Shown one piece after another: positions 56,747 through 64,000 of a stretch of DNA of 64,000 bases. The stretch comes from Caryophanales bacterium UBA2289 (GTDB taxonomy: Bacteria; Bacillota_I; Bacilli_A; Izemoplasmatales; Hujiaoplasmataceae): NCBI GenBank assembly GCA_002345505.1, contig DDWJ01000032.1, positions 1 to 64,000 of the forward strand, written 5' to 3'. The notes beneath the pieces were generated by a model, which saw only the letters and a program-made list of their open reading frames with translations, was not told the origin of the DNA and ran no database searches. Numbering within the stretch: the first letter of the stretch is position 1; the number at the start of each line of letters is the position of its first letter. The position numbers were made by a program, and so were the translations under genes.

Positions 56747-57730
56747 CTACTTGTCTCCCATAGTCATAGCCATAACAGCTTTAGCAGTGTGGAGACGGTT
56801 TTCCGCTTCTTGGTAAACGATTGAATGTTTTCCATCAATAACACTATCAACAACCTCATTACCTCTATCAGCCGGTAATGCATGCATATAACTTACAGTA
56901 TCCTTAGCTAATTTCATCATATCTTCGGTGCACTTCCAAGATTTATAACTTTCTAATAAATCATCGACAACTTGATCTGATTGATTGTTTACCCAAGAAC
57001 CCCAGTTCTTTGGTATAACAACATCAGCATCTTTATATGCCTCTTCCATATTATGAGTAATTCTGAAACTTCCGCCGTTTTCAGCCGCATTCTTTCTTGC
57101 CTTTTCAATTGCCCAATCAGGCAAATCATATCCTTCAGGGTAAGCTAAAGTAACGTCCATACCATATCTTGGGAACAATAAAATCTGTGTCAATGGAACG
57201 GAAATTGGTTTCTTATGTGTTGTTGCATAAGCCCAAATAATCGAAATTTTCAAATTCTTCGTTTCGCCTTTAACTTCTTGAATTGTCATCAAATCCGCTA
57301 AACCTTGCATTGGATGATAAAGATCACATTGTAAATTCATAATCGGAACAGTTGAATTCGCTGCCATTTCTCTTAAGAATTTATTACCGATTTCCCAGAA
57401 ACAATTTCTACAAGCAATTCCATGTCCATAACTAGATAAAATTGTCGCTGTATCCTTAGCGCTTTCGCCATGAGACAATTGCATCTTTGACGTATCTAAG
57501 AAGATTGCATGTCCACCCAATTGTGCTAAACCAGCTTCCATCGAATTTCTTGTTCTTGTACTTTGTTCAAAGAACATTAAAAATGCATTTTTGTTCTTCA
57601 AATAAGTAGTGTCTTCATTCTTATAAAACTTTGCCTTTAAATCTTTTGATACCTCTAATAATTTATCAATTTCTGGTTTGGTCCACTCTTCTAATGTAAT
57701 AAAATGTTTTCCTTTAAATAATGGTTTCAT
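56747..57730 (-). CDS. ygeW: Knotted carbamoyltransferase (YgeW type)
   Basis: The 327-residue protein has the carbamoyl-phosphate motif FFEQSTRTRNSMEAGLAQLG, SHGESAKDTATILSSYGHGI, LYHPMQGLADLMTIQEVKG (partner of HPTQ in ornithine carbamoyltransferase), and the C-terminal SYMHALPADRGNEVVD. The MHALPADRG end and the missing ornithine-specific SMG loop place it with YgeW, an enzyme of selenium-linked purine degradation clusters. It is shorter than E. coli YgeW. It follows ygeY by 18 bases, the same neighbour as in E. coli. Confidence 0.87.
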   Translation of the reverse strand: MKPLFKGKHFITLEEWTKPEIDKLLEVSKDLKAKFYKNEDTTYLKNKNAFLMFFEQSTRTRNSMEAGLAQLGGHAIFLDTSKMQLSHGESAKDTATILSSYGHGIACRNCFWEIGNKFLREMAANSTVPIMNLQCDLYHPMQGLADLMTIQEVKGETKNLKISIIWAYATTHKKPISVPLTQILLFPRYGMDVTLAYPEGYDLPDWAIEKARKNAAENGGSFRITHNMEEAYKDADVVIPKNWGSWVNNQSDQVVDDLLESYKSWKCTEDMMKLAKDTVSYMHALPADRGNEVVDSVIDGKHSIVYQEAENRLHTAKAVMAMTMGDK

Positions 57731-57748
57731 TGTTTTTTTCTCCTTATT

Positions 57749-58951
57749 TTATTTTAACTCGTTTAAGTAAATACTTGGTATAGCCGCATACATTGCACAG
57801 GCCTTAACTAAATGCTCTTTATAAGTAATTTCATTTGGTGCATGAGCTTGCTCTTCTTTACCAGGACCAAATCCGATACATGGAATATTATGTCTTCCCA
57901 TAATCGAAACAGCATTGGTAGAAAATGTCCATTTATCAACCAAAGGTTTCTTTTCGAATAAACCTTCGTAGGCTTTTACAGCCGTTTTACAAACCACATG
58001 TTCTTCCGGTAAAACCCAGGTTGGAAAATATGATTTAGTTGGATATATTAAACCAGTATAAGAAGGTCTTGCATAGTCATACATCTCAACAATTGCATTA
58101 GCCTTTTTTACTGACGGTAAATCTTGAATCTCTTTTATTGCGCTCATGAAGGTTTCACCATCAGTAAGTCTTCTATCAATCGATATACTGCAGCCATCAG
58201 CTACTGCACATCTTGATGGTGATGAGTAAAAAATTTCACTTACGGTTAAAGTTCCTTTACCTAAGAATGCATTATCTAATAATCTTTTATTTAACTCCTC
58301 TAACTCAATCAAAATCGGCGCCATTTTAAAAATAGCATTGTCGCCTCTTTCTGGGGCACTACCGTGACAAGAAATACCGGTTGTAGAAACTTTTATTTCC
58401 ATTCTACCGCGGTGACCTCTATAAATGTTCAAACTTGTAGGCTCAGTGATTACCACGAACTCAGGTTTAATTTTTTCTTCTTCAATTAAATATTGCCAAC
58501 ACAATCCATCACAATCTTCTTCTTGAACAGTTCCTGTGATAAGCAAAGTATAATCAGACTCTAAACCTAATTCTTTGATAATCTTTCCGGCATAAACCAT
58601 CGAAGCCATTCCGCCTTCTTGATCAGAAACGCCTCTTCCGCCTATTTTACTTTCGTCTTCAAAACCTTCATATGGATCGAACAACCAGTTCTTAATCTCT
58701 CCAATACCAACAGTATCAATATGTGCATCCATCGCAATGACATGTTTGCCATTGCCGATTCTACCAATGATGTTACCCATCTTGTCGATTCTAACTTCAT
58801 CAAAACCAACGCGTTCCATTTCTTCTTTAATTCTCAAGACAACAAGTTCTTCCCCAGAACTTTCAGAAGGAATTCTTATCATGTCTCTTAAAAATTTAGT
58901 CATCTCAGGTTCATATTTTTTACTTAGCTCTAAAATCTTATTAAATTCCAT
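57749..58951 (-). CDS. ygeY: M20 metallohydrolase (YgeY type)
   Basis: The 400-residue protein has the M20 motifs [20 protein letters not shown] (metal), [20 protein letters not shown] (bridging Asp and Glu), [40 protein letters not shown] and [20 protein letters not shown]. It is an amidohydrolase or deacylase of the YgeY selenium-metabolism-linked family. In recently described gut purine degradation clusters YgeY acts on a ring-opened intermediate. The gene lies directly between the PLP enzyme and ygeW. Confidence 0.88.
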   Translation of the reverse strand: MEFNKILELSKKYEPEMTKFLRDMIRIPSESSGEELVVLRIKEEMERVGFDEVRIDKMGNIIGRIGNGKHVIAMDAHIDTVGIGEIKNWLFDPYEGFEDESKIGGRGVSDQEGGMASMVYAGKIIKELGLESDYTLLITGTVQEEDCDGLCWQYLIEEEKIKPEFVVITEPTSLNIYRGHRGRMEIKVSTTGISCHGSAPERGDNAIFKMAPILIELEELNKRLLDNAFLGKGTLTVSEIFYSSPSRCAVADGCSISIDRRLTDGETFMSAIKEIQDLPSVKKANAIVEMYDYARPSYTGLIYPTKSYFPTWVLPEEHVVCKTAVKAYEGLFEKKPLVDKWTFSTNAVSIMGRHNIPCIGFGPGKEEQAHAPNEITYKEHLVKACAMYAAIPSIYLNELK

Positions 58952-58953
58952 AA

Positions 58954-60312
58954 TTATTCCTCACGCATTCTCTTAATAAGGTCATCGTAATGATGAATTA
59001 GTTCATACTCTTTGTCCCAAAAATCTTGATTCTTCATTGCATCTAAATAAGCTTTTTGATAACCAAATTTCAACCAATCCTTTTCTTTTTGATGGAACAA
59101 TTTTTCTTTTTGACTCAAGGGTCTATAATCGGCTATATCACAAGTATTAGCTCTTAAGAATACATCTTTAAACCATCTTCTTAAAACGAAGTCTTCTGTT
59201 TCTAGATATCTCTTGTTTAAATCAGTTAAAACAGTTTCATATCGATCATAACCGTCAGTTGCGATTGTTACAACATTATCATCAGGACCGAGTTTTAAAT
59301 ACTTTGCCATTTTAATTGCGCCTAAAATATTACAAATTCCTGATACTCCAAAAAGTTCTTTCATTTCTAAAGCAATATTTCTATCAACTCCATTTTCAAC
59401 TAGAATATCAGTGCCATCATGAATTAACTTTAATCCTTGAACTGATTCTTCATCTTTAATAAGAGCGATAAAATCAGTATTCAAAACATTATGAATTAAG
59501 GTACACATTTTATCACCAATACCTTCAATACGGTGTTGACCTCTACCACCATTCATCAATGTAGAACATTCATAAGGCTCTAGAGCAACAACTTTTGATT
59601 CCGGGAAAACCTTTTTAATATGATCACCTGCCGCTAGAGTTCCGGCAGAACCAGGAGCTGAGGTGAACGCTGCTATACGGCCATTTCCAATCCCTTTAAC
59701 CGCATCAACACATGCACTACCTGTCACGTGACGGTGGAATCTGTAGTTCGGTAAAAGTTCAAATTGAGCAAGTGATCTATTCTTAGGATTCTTCTTTAAC
59801 TCGAAGGTTCTTTCAAGCGTTAAAATAACATCTGACTCCGTACCTGGAGTCAAGTCTAACTCAGCACCGTATCTTCTGATTCTTTCATATCTTTCTTTAC
59901 TCATATTGTCTGGCATAATTACAATCGATTCATATTTCATCAAATTGCAAATATAAGAAACGCCGATTCCAAAGTTTCCTGTCGATGGTCCTAATATCGT
60001 GTGCTTACCAGGAATAATTGTTTGGTCAACGCAACCTTCAATTAAAGTTGAATATGCCGGTCCCACTTTATGCGATCCGCTCGGATAATACTTTCCTAAT
60101 AAAACGACAATGTTACACTCAACACCTGTTAGTTCTTTTGGAAGTACAATTTTGTGGACATTGTTTTCTTCATCCCGCCAATTAATGTTAAAAAGATTGA
60201 TTGGATCAAGTTCATTATCCTTGTTTTCTAAAGCTCTTTTTCTTACTTTAGGATCAATTAATGATGGATGTGCCATCTCATCATAAGTTGGTCCAAATGG
60301 TATTTTACTCAT
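58954..60312 (-). CDS. PLP-dependent fold-type-II lyase of purine clusters
   Basis: The 452-residue protein starts behind AGAGGACTTAAAAA. The PLP lysine is in [20 protein letters not shown], the phosphate loop as [20 protein letters not shown], with [20 protein letters not shown] following, and [20 protein letters not shown]. The fold is that of cysteine synthase and threonine dehydratase. In purine operons of E. coli the equivalent slot holds YgeX, a 2,3-diaminopropionate ammonia-lyase; the sequence here is longer and only distantly similar in outline, so the reaction is open. It overlaps the upstream gene by eight bases. Confidence 0.7.
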   Translation of the reverse strand: MSKIPFGPTYDEMAHPSLIDPKVRKRALENKDNELDPINLFNINWRDEENNVHKIVLPKELTGVECNIVVLLGKYYPSGSHKVGPAYSTLIEGCVDQTIIPGKHTILGPSTGNFGIGVSYICNLMKYESIVIMPDNMSKERYERIRRYGAELDLTPGTESDVILTLERTFELKKNPKNRSLAQFELLPNYRFHRHVTGSACVDAVKGIGNGRIAAFTSAPGSAGTLAAGDHIKKVFPESKVVALEPYECSTLMNGGRGQHRIEGIGDKMCTLIHNVLNTDFIALIKDEESVQGLKLIHDGTDILVENGVDRNIALEMKELFGVSGICNILGAIKMAKYLKLGPDDNVVTIATDGYDRYETVLTDLNKRYLETEDFVLRRWFKDVFLRANTCDIADYRPLSQKEKLFHQKEKDWLKFGYQKAYLDAMKNQDFWDKEYELIHHYDDLIKRMREE

Positions 60313-61576
60313 TTTTTAAGTCCTCTTTTCCTTTTGCATTCATATATTTAACCAGTTCTTCTAAACTATCACTTAAAAGACTAGGTTCATTCAAACTTTT
60401 TAAAGCACTGGCAGTGTCCTTAAGACCATTCCCAGTGATTATAACTGTAACAGTTTCTTCCTTATTAATAATGTTTGTTTCTATAGCTTTAATGAATCCT
60501 GCATAACTCGCAGCGGCAGCTGGTTCCGCAAAAATTCCTTCCGAACTACCTAACTCTTTCATCGCTTCTTTAATTTCATCATCTGTTACTGCGATGAAAT
60601 CCCCATTGCTTAACTTAACTGCATTCATACCCTTAATAGGGTTCCTTGGAATACCAACAGCTATACTATCGGCATATGTCAGTTCTTCAGTCTCTTCAAG
60701 TTTGCGGTTTTCTTTAAAAGCATCATAAAAAGGCGAACAACCAGAAGCTTGAACTCCAAGTATCTTAGGAATTTTCTTAATCATCTTTAAACTTAACAAA
60801 TCAAAGAAGCCCTTATATACTCCCCCAATAGTACAACCGTCTCCTACAGAAACTATAACCCAATCAGTTACTTTAAAATCCAACTGTTCAGCTATTTCTA
60901 AAGCAACAGTCTTCTTACCTTCAATCAGATTAGGATTTATTGCGGCGTTACGGTTATACCAACCATAATAATCAATCGCTTTTTTTGAAAGGCTATAAGC
61001 TTTCTTATAATCTCCATCCACCTTAATGACATCAGCGCCAAATGCTAATAGTTGCGCTAGTTTACCAATTGGAGCTCTTTTAGGAACGAAAATAACCGTT
61101 CTCAAACCCAATCGCGCTGCGTTTCCTGCTAACGAAGAAGCTGCATTACCCGTTGAAGAACAAGCAACTACTTTCTTCCCTAACTCCAAAGCTTTAACAC
61201 AAGCAATAACACTAGCTCGATCTTTTAAAGATTGAGTTGGATTAACTCCTTCATCTTTAAAATATAATTCGCTTACACCATATTTATCAACTAGTCTATT
61301 ACTCTTTAATAGAGGGGTATATCCAACTCTTAAACTATTCTTCGTAAACTCTGCTTTAACAGGTAAAAGCGGTAAATATCGCCAAATTGAGTAATCATTA
61401 TTATTATCTAAACTTTCTTTATAAAAAACTTTCTTAATTTCTTGATAATCATACTCGATATCTAAAATCCCTTCATCCTTGCAAGTAGGACAAGTTAACA
61501 TCTCCTCGTTTTTCGAATAAAACTTATTACATAGAGTACAACGATAACCTAAAACATAATTTTTAATTCTACTCAC
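60305..61576 (-). CDS. Threonine synthase-like PLP enzyme with zinc ribbon
   Basis: The protein (423 residues from the GTG at 61576; a TTG five codons earlier at 61591 is the alternative) starts with a zinc ribbon, YRCTLCNKFYSKNEEMLTCP followed by TCKDE. The catalytic domain has the PLP lysine in FKDEGVNPTQSLKDRASVIA, the phosphate loop in VACSSTGNAASSLAGNAARL, and SVGDGCTIGGVYKGFFDLLS. This is the threonine synthase / threonine dehydratase pattern. In this operon a role on a purine-derived amino acid is more likely than threonine synthesis, because no hom or thrB gene is near. It overlaps the adenine deaminase gene. Confidence 0.75.
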   Translation of the reverse strand: MSRIKNYVLGYRCTLCNKFYSKNEEMLTCPTCKDEGILDIEYDYQEIKKVFYKESLDNNNDYSIWRYLPLLPVKAEFTKNSLRVGYTPLLKSNRLVDKYGVSELYFKDEGVNPTQSLKDRASVIACVKALELGKKVVACSSTGNAASSLAGNAARLGLRTVIFVPKRAPIGKLAQLLAFGADVIKVDGDYKKAYSLSKKAIDYYGWYNRNAAINPNLIEGKKTVALEIAEQLDFKVTDWVIVSVGDGCTIGGVYKGFFDLLSLKMIKKIPKILGVQASGCSPFYDAFKENRKLEETEELTYADSIAVGIPRNPIKGMNAVKLSNGDFIAVTDDEIKEAMKELGSSEGIFAEPAAAASYAGFIKAIETNIINKEETVTVIITGNGLKDTASALKSLNEPSLLSDSLEELVKYMNAKGKEDLKNE

Positions 61577-63293
61577 CAGCTTCCAATGCAATGATTTTAT
61601 ATTGACTTACATCAAATAATCCCAAATCTGTTAATTTCAGTTCAGGAATAACCGCTAATGATAAAAATGCTAATTGTAAGAAAGGATCTTCAATTTCGTC
61701 ATTAACTCCAAGATTTCTAATTAACTTCTCCAAACTTACTAAACGCTCTTCGACATACTCGATATTCTCGCTAGACATTAATCCAGCAACTTCTAGTTTT
61801 AAATAATCTAATACTTTATTATCGCTAACTAAAACAATACCACCGCCAATATCTTTAATTTTTCGAATCGCTAATAACATATCCGAATCATTATCCCCTA
61901 AACAAATCAAGTTATGAGAATCATGAGCTATAGTCATAGCTAAAGCTCCATTTTTCAATCCATAACCTTTAACAATACCTTTACCGATATTGCCACTTCT
62001 TTTATGTCTCTCAATAACACACAGCTTTAATAAGCCAGGATTATTCTTAGCTAAAAATAATCCCTCATCTAAAACTACTTTTTCATTTAGTTTATTCGTT
62101 GTGACATTATTCTTAACCAAACCCATAACATTAACAAAGTCGTTCTTCAATTTTATACTTAAGTCAATAGAATCAACATCAATATTGACAGTATCAACAA
62201 CTTTACTTATATCAATTTTAACGGGTTGAATTAATAATTCGTGATCTTTTAAAATCAATGCTCCATTCTTAAAAACATGTTCTACATTGATTTTATTTAA
62301 ATCTTTGAAGCAAATTATATCAGCTTTTTTTCCCGGCGATAAAGCTCCAACACTTCGCAAATTATAACATTCTGCGATATTTAATGTAGCCATTGAAATC
62401 GCTTCAATTGGGTCTATTCCATTATTTATCGCAATATTAATATTATTGTCGATGTGTCCGGTTTTATTAATATCGCTAGGATGTAAATCATCACTACAAA
62501 ACATGATTCGGTTATAATATTTTGAGTCTAATCCGCCTAAAAGATCTGTGACATTCTTTGTTTGCGAACCTTCTCTTAAATGTACATACATCCCTAGTTT
62601 AACCTTTTCAATCAGTTCCCTTGGCGTTGTACATTCATGATCAGTTTTTATTCCATTTAACCTATAAGCATTAAGATTTTTACCACTTACCTCAGGTGCA
62701 TGACCATCGATAACTAAATCCTTGAAGGTATCTATCTTTTCAAGAACATCCGTCTCGCCGTTAATAGCGCCAGGATAATCCATCATTTCCCCTAAGCCTA
62801 AAACATTCTCATACTGCTTATATTTTTCAATGTCTTTAGCTTTAAGGATTGCTCCAGAAGTCTCAAATGGTGTTGAAGGTACACAAGACGGAATCATCAT
62901 AAAACAATCGATTCCCGATTCTTTAGCTACATCAAGCATAAAATCAATTCCTGTATTCCCCAAAACATTAGCAATCTCATGACAATCAGCGACCACTGAA
63001 GTTGTTCCTCTTTTTAGAACAGCTCTAGCATAATTATTCGGTGTTAACATACTTGATTCAATATGAACATGACCATCAATAAAACCAGGGGCAATAAAGT
63101 ACCCGCTTAAATCCATTTCTTCTTTTCCGGAATAATCGCCAATACCAATGATTTTTCCATCAGCTATCGCTAAATTACCCAAATCAATATCCTTTGTATA
63201 AACATTGATAATTTTTGCGTTTTTTATTACTAGGTCAGCTAATTCTTCACCCCTAGCAATTGCTAGTAATCGCCTTTTATCCAATCTAAGCAC
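61569..63293 (-). CDS. ade: Adenine deaminase
   Basis: The 574-residue amidohydrolase deaminates adenine to hypoxanthine. Visible are the metal motif APGFIDGHVHIESSMLTPNN, KRGTTSVVADCHEIANVLG, GLGEMMDYPGAINGETDVLE, VIDGHAPEVSGKNLNAYRLN, and IMFCSDDLHPSDINKTGHID, then the C-terminal HDSHNLICLGDNDSDMLLAI. These match bacterial Ade (two-metal adenine deaminase). The GTG at 63293 overlaps the GGGG ribosome binding site, and a TTG at 63284 is a better-spaced alternative. It lies directly behind the FAD-subunit gene. Confidence 0.93.
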   Translation of the reverse strand: MLRLDKRRLLAIARGEELADLVIKNAKIINVYTKDIDLGNLAIADGKIIGIGDYSGKEEMDLSGYFIAPGFIDGHVHIESSMLTPNNYARAVLKRGTTSVVADCHEIANVLGNTGIDFMLDVAKESGIDCFMMIPSCVPSTPFETSGAILKAKDIEKYKQYENVLGLGEMMDYPGAINGETDVLEKIDTFKDLVIDGHAPEVSGKNLNAYRLNGIKTDHECTTPRELIEKVKLGMYVHLREGSQTKNVTDLLGGLDSKYYNRIMFCSDDLHPSDINKTGHIDNNINIAINNGIDPIEAISMATLNIAECYNLRSVGALSPGKKADIICFKDLNKINVEHVFKNGALILKDHELLIQPVKIDISKVVDTVNIDVDSIDLSIKLKNDFVNVMGLVKNNVTTNKLNEKVVLDEGLFLAKNNPGLLKLCVIERHKRSGNIGKGIVKGYGLKNGALAMTIAHDSHNLICLGDNDSDMLLAIRKIKDIGGGIVLVSDNKVLDYLKLEVAGLMSSENIEYVEERLVSLEKLIRNLGVNDEIEDPFLQLAFLSLAVIPELKLTDLGLFDVSQYKIIALEAGE

Positions 63294-63295
63294 CC

Positions 63296-64000
63296 CTATT
63301 CAATATTCTCAATAAATGACCTCAATAATTTTAAAGATATATTCTTACGATATTCTTTATTTGATCTTTGATCATCTATCGGTATAATAAATTCGTCATA
63401 CCAAACCAATATCTCATCAATCATTTCTTTAACTTTTGTCACAGTTTTACCAATAAGTCTCTCCTCTAACTCTCTTCTTCTTACAACACTTACATTAACG
63501 GCACCAAATGCAAATCTAATATCTTCAATAATATTCGATTCTAATCGGTAAGCCCCTGCAAAAGACAGTTTGGAAATAGCATCACTTAATCTTGGACCAA
63601 CTTTCTTAAAATAGCAATCACTAAACTTCAACTTTGGAATGATAACTTCAGTGATTAACTCATTCTTACTAAGATCAATCTTTCTAACTCCTTTAATAAA
63701 ATCAATCAAAGCAACTCTTCTTACACTACTAGCTGACCTTATTTCAACCAGAGCATCAAGAAGATATAAAGGCACTAATGAATCTCCGGCAGGAGATGCA
63801 TTACCGATATTTCCGGCCAAAGTCGCGGTATGTCTAATTGCTGGAGAAGCCATTTCTAATATCGTATCTCTTAATAAACTTGGAACAAGTTCATTCTCCA
63901 TAATCATTTCTAATGAACAACAACTACCGATATAAACGAACATGTCATCTTCATATATTCTCTTAAGCTCATTAATATTACTTATATAAATCACATCCGA
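63296..64000 (-). CDS. xdhB: Xanthine dehydrogenase FAD-binding subunit (partial at window edge)
   Basis: The gene runs off the right edge, so the N-terminus is missing; the open frame reads through to base 64000, and the in-frame GTG near 63994 is not expected to be the start. The visible 234 codons hold the FAD-binding and C-terminal domains of the XdhB/CoxM type: IYISNINELKRI, LEMASPAIRHTATLAGNIGN, ASPAGDSLVPLYLLDALVEI, and DFIKGVRKIDLSKNELITEV. It passes electrons between the molybdenum subunit and NAD in xanthine or a related purine hydroxylase. The catalytic and iron-sulfur subunit genes are probably just outside the window. Confidence 0.88.
   Translation of the reverse strand, partial: SDVIYISNINELKRIYEDDMFVYIGSCCSLEMIMENELVPSLLRDTILEMASPAIRHTATLAGNIGNASPAGDSLVPLYLLDALVEIRSASSVRRVALIDFIKGVRKIDLSKNELITEVIIPKLKFSDCYFKKVGPRLSDAISKLSFAGAYRLESNIIEDIRFAFGAVNVSVVRRRELEERLIGKTVTKVKEMIDEILVWYDEFIIPIDDQRSNKEYRKNISLKLLRSFIENIE

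Overview
The window is 64 kb of low-GC DNA with short intergenic gaps, strong AGGAGG-type ribosome binding sites, many Thr/Pro-rich lipoproteins and CcpA-type cre sites. TGA is used as a stop in overlapping gene pairs (for example around 50644, 52648 and 15152) and Trp is TGG, so the code is the standard bacterial one and not the Mycoplasma code. This suggests a fermentative Bacillota, plausibly a relative of the Acholeplasma/Izemoplasma/Haloplasma group. That placement is inference; no 16S rRNA or ribosomal protein gene is present.

Layout. 1-2.0 kb: a decayed stretch with short repeats, small membrane proteins and a broken gene. 2.0-6.3 kb: what looks like a complete PlcR/PapR-like (RRNPP) peptide quorum-sensing module. 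It holds a secreted zinc phospholipase C, a helix-turn-helix/TPR regulator, a divergent 48-residue secreted propeptide, and a shared 18-bp box in front of both the phospholipase and the propeptide gene. 6.4-10.2 kb: tRNA-Leu, a PPi-type phosphofructokinase, MscS and an extracellular-domain protein. 10.4-16.2 kb: amino acid catabolism (arginine decarboxylase, agmatinase, serine dehydratase, and the threonine dehydrogenase/glycine C-acetyltransferase pair). 16.3-21.5 kb: an operon for surface proteins exported by a SipW-type signal peptidase. It contains four substrates with an AYW/GYW signal motif, SipW and a degenerate SipW-like paralogue, and sits behind two tandem c-di-GMP-I riboswitches, each with its own terminator. 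21.5-28.1 kb: mutarotase, orphan oligopeptide-binding lipoprotein, GNAT, tRNA-Gly, UPF0316 and an LtaS-like sulfatase.

28.2-36.5 kb: an acid-sugar catabolic regulon (DeoR regulator, DUF1537 kinase, PdxA2, 2-hydroxyacid dehydrogenase, class II aldolase, FGGY kinase, GntP permease). Related AAACATAA-type direct repeats lie at its three promoters, and a perfect cre site lies in front of the permease. 37-39 kb: two unrecognised membrane or secreted proteins. 39.3-49.2 kb: an alpha-glucan regulon (pullulanase, MalEFG-type ABC transporter without an ATPase, alpha-amylase, and a two-repeat lipoprotein of unknown fold) with cre sites. 49.2-55.5 kb: a tightly overlapping housekeeping operon (TraX-like, Nnr, radical SAM, gamma carbonic anhydrase, HD hydrolase, amidase) preceded by exonuclease III. 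55.7-64 kb: purine catabolism (guanine deaminase; an operon of XdhB-like FAD subunit, adenine deaminase, two fold-type-II PLP enzymes, YgeY, YgeW and an RNA 2',3'-cyclic phosphodiesterase). It runs off the right edge.

The most interesting systems are the divergent PlcR/PapR-like module with its phospholipase target, and the tandem c-di-GMP riboswitch controlling the SipW fibre operon.
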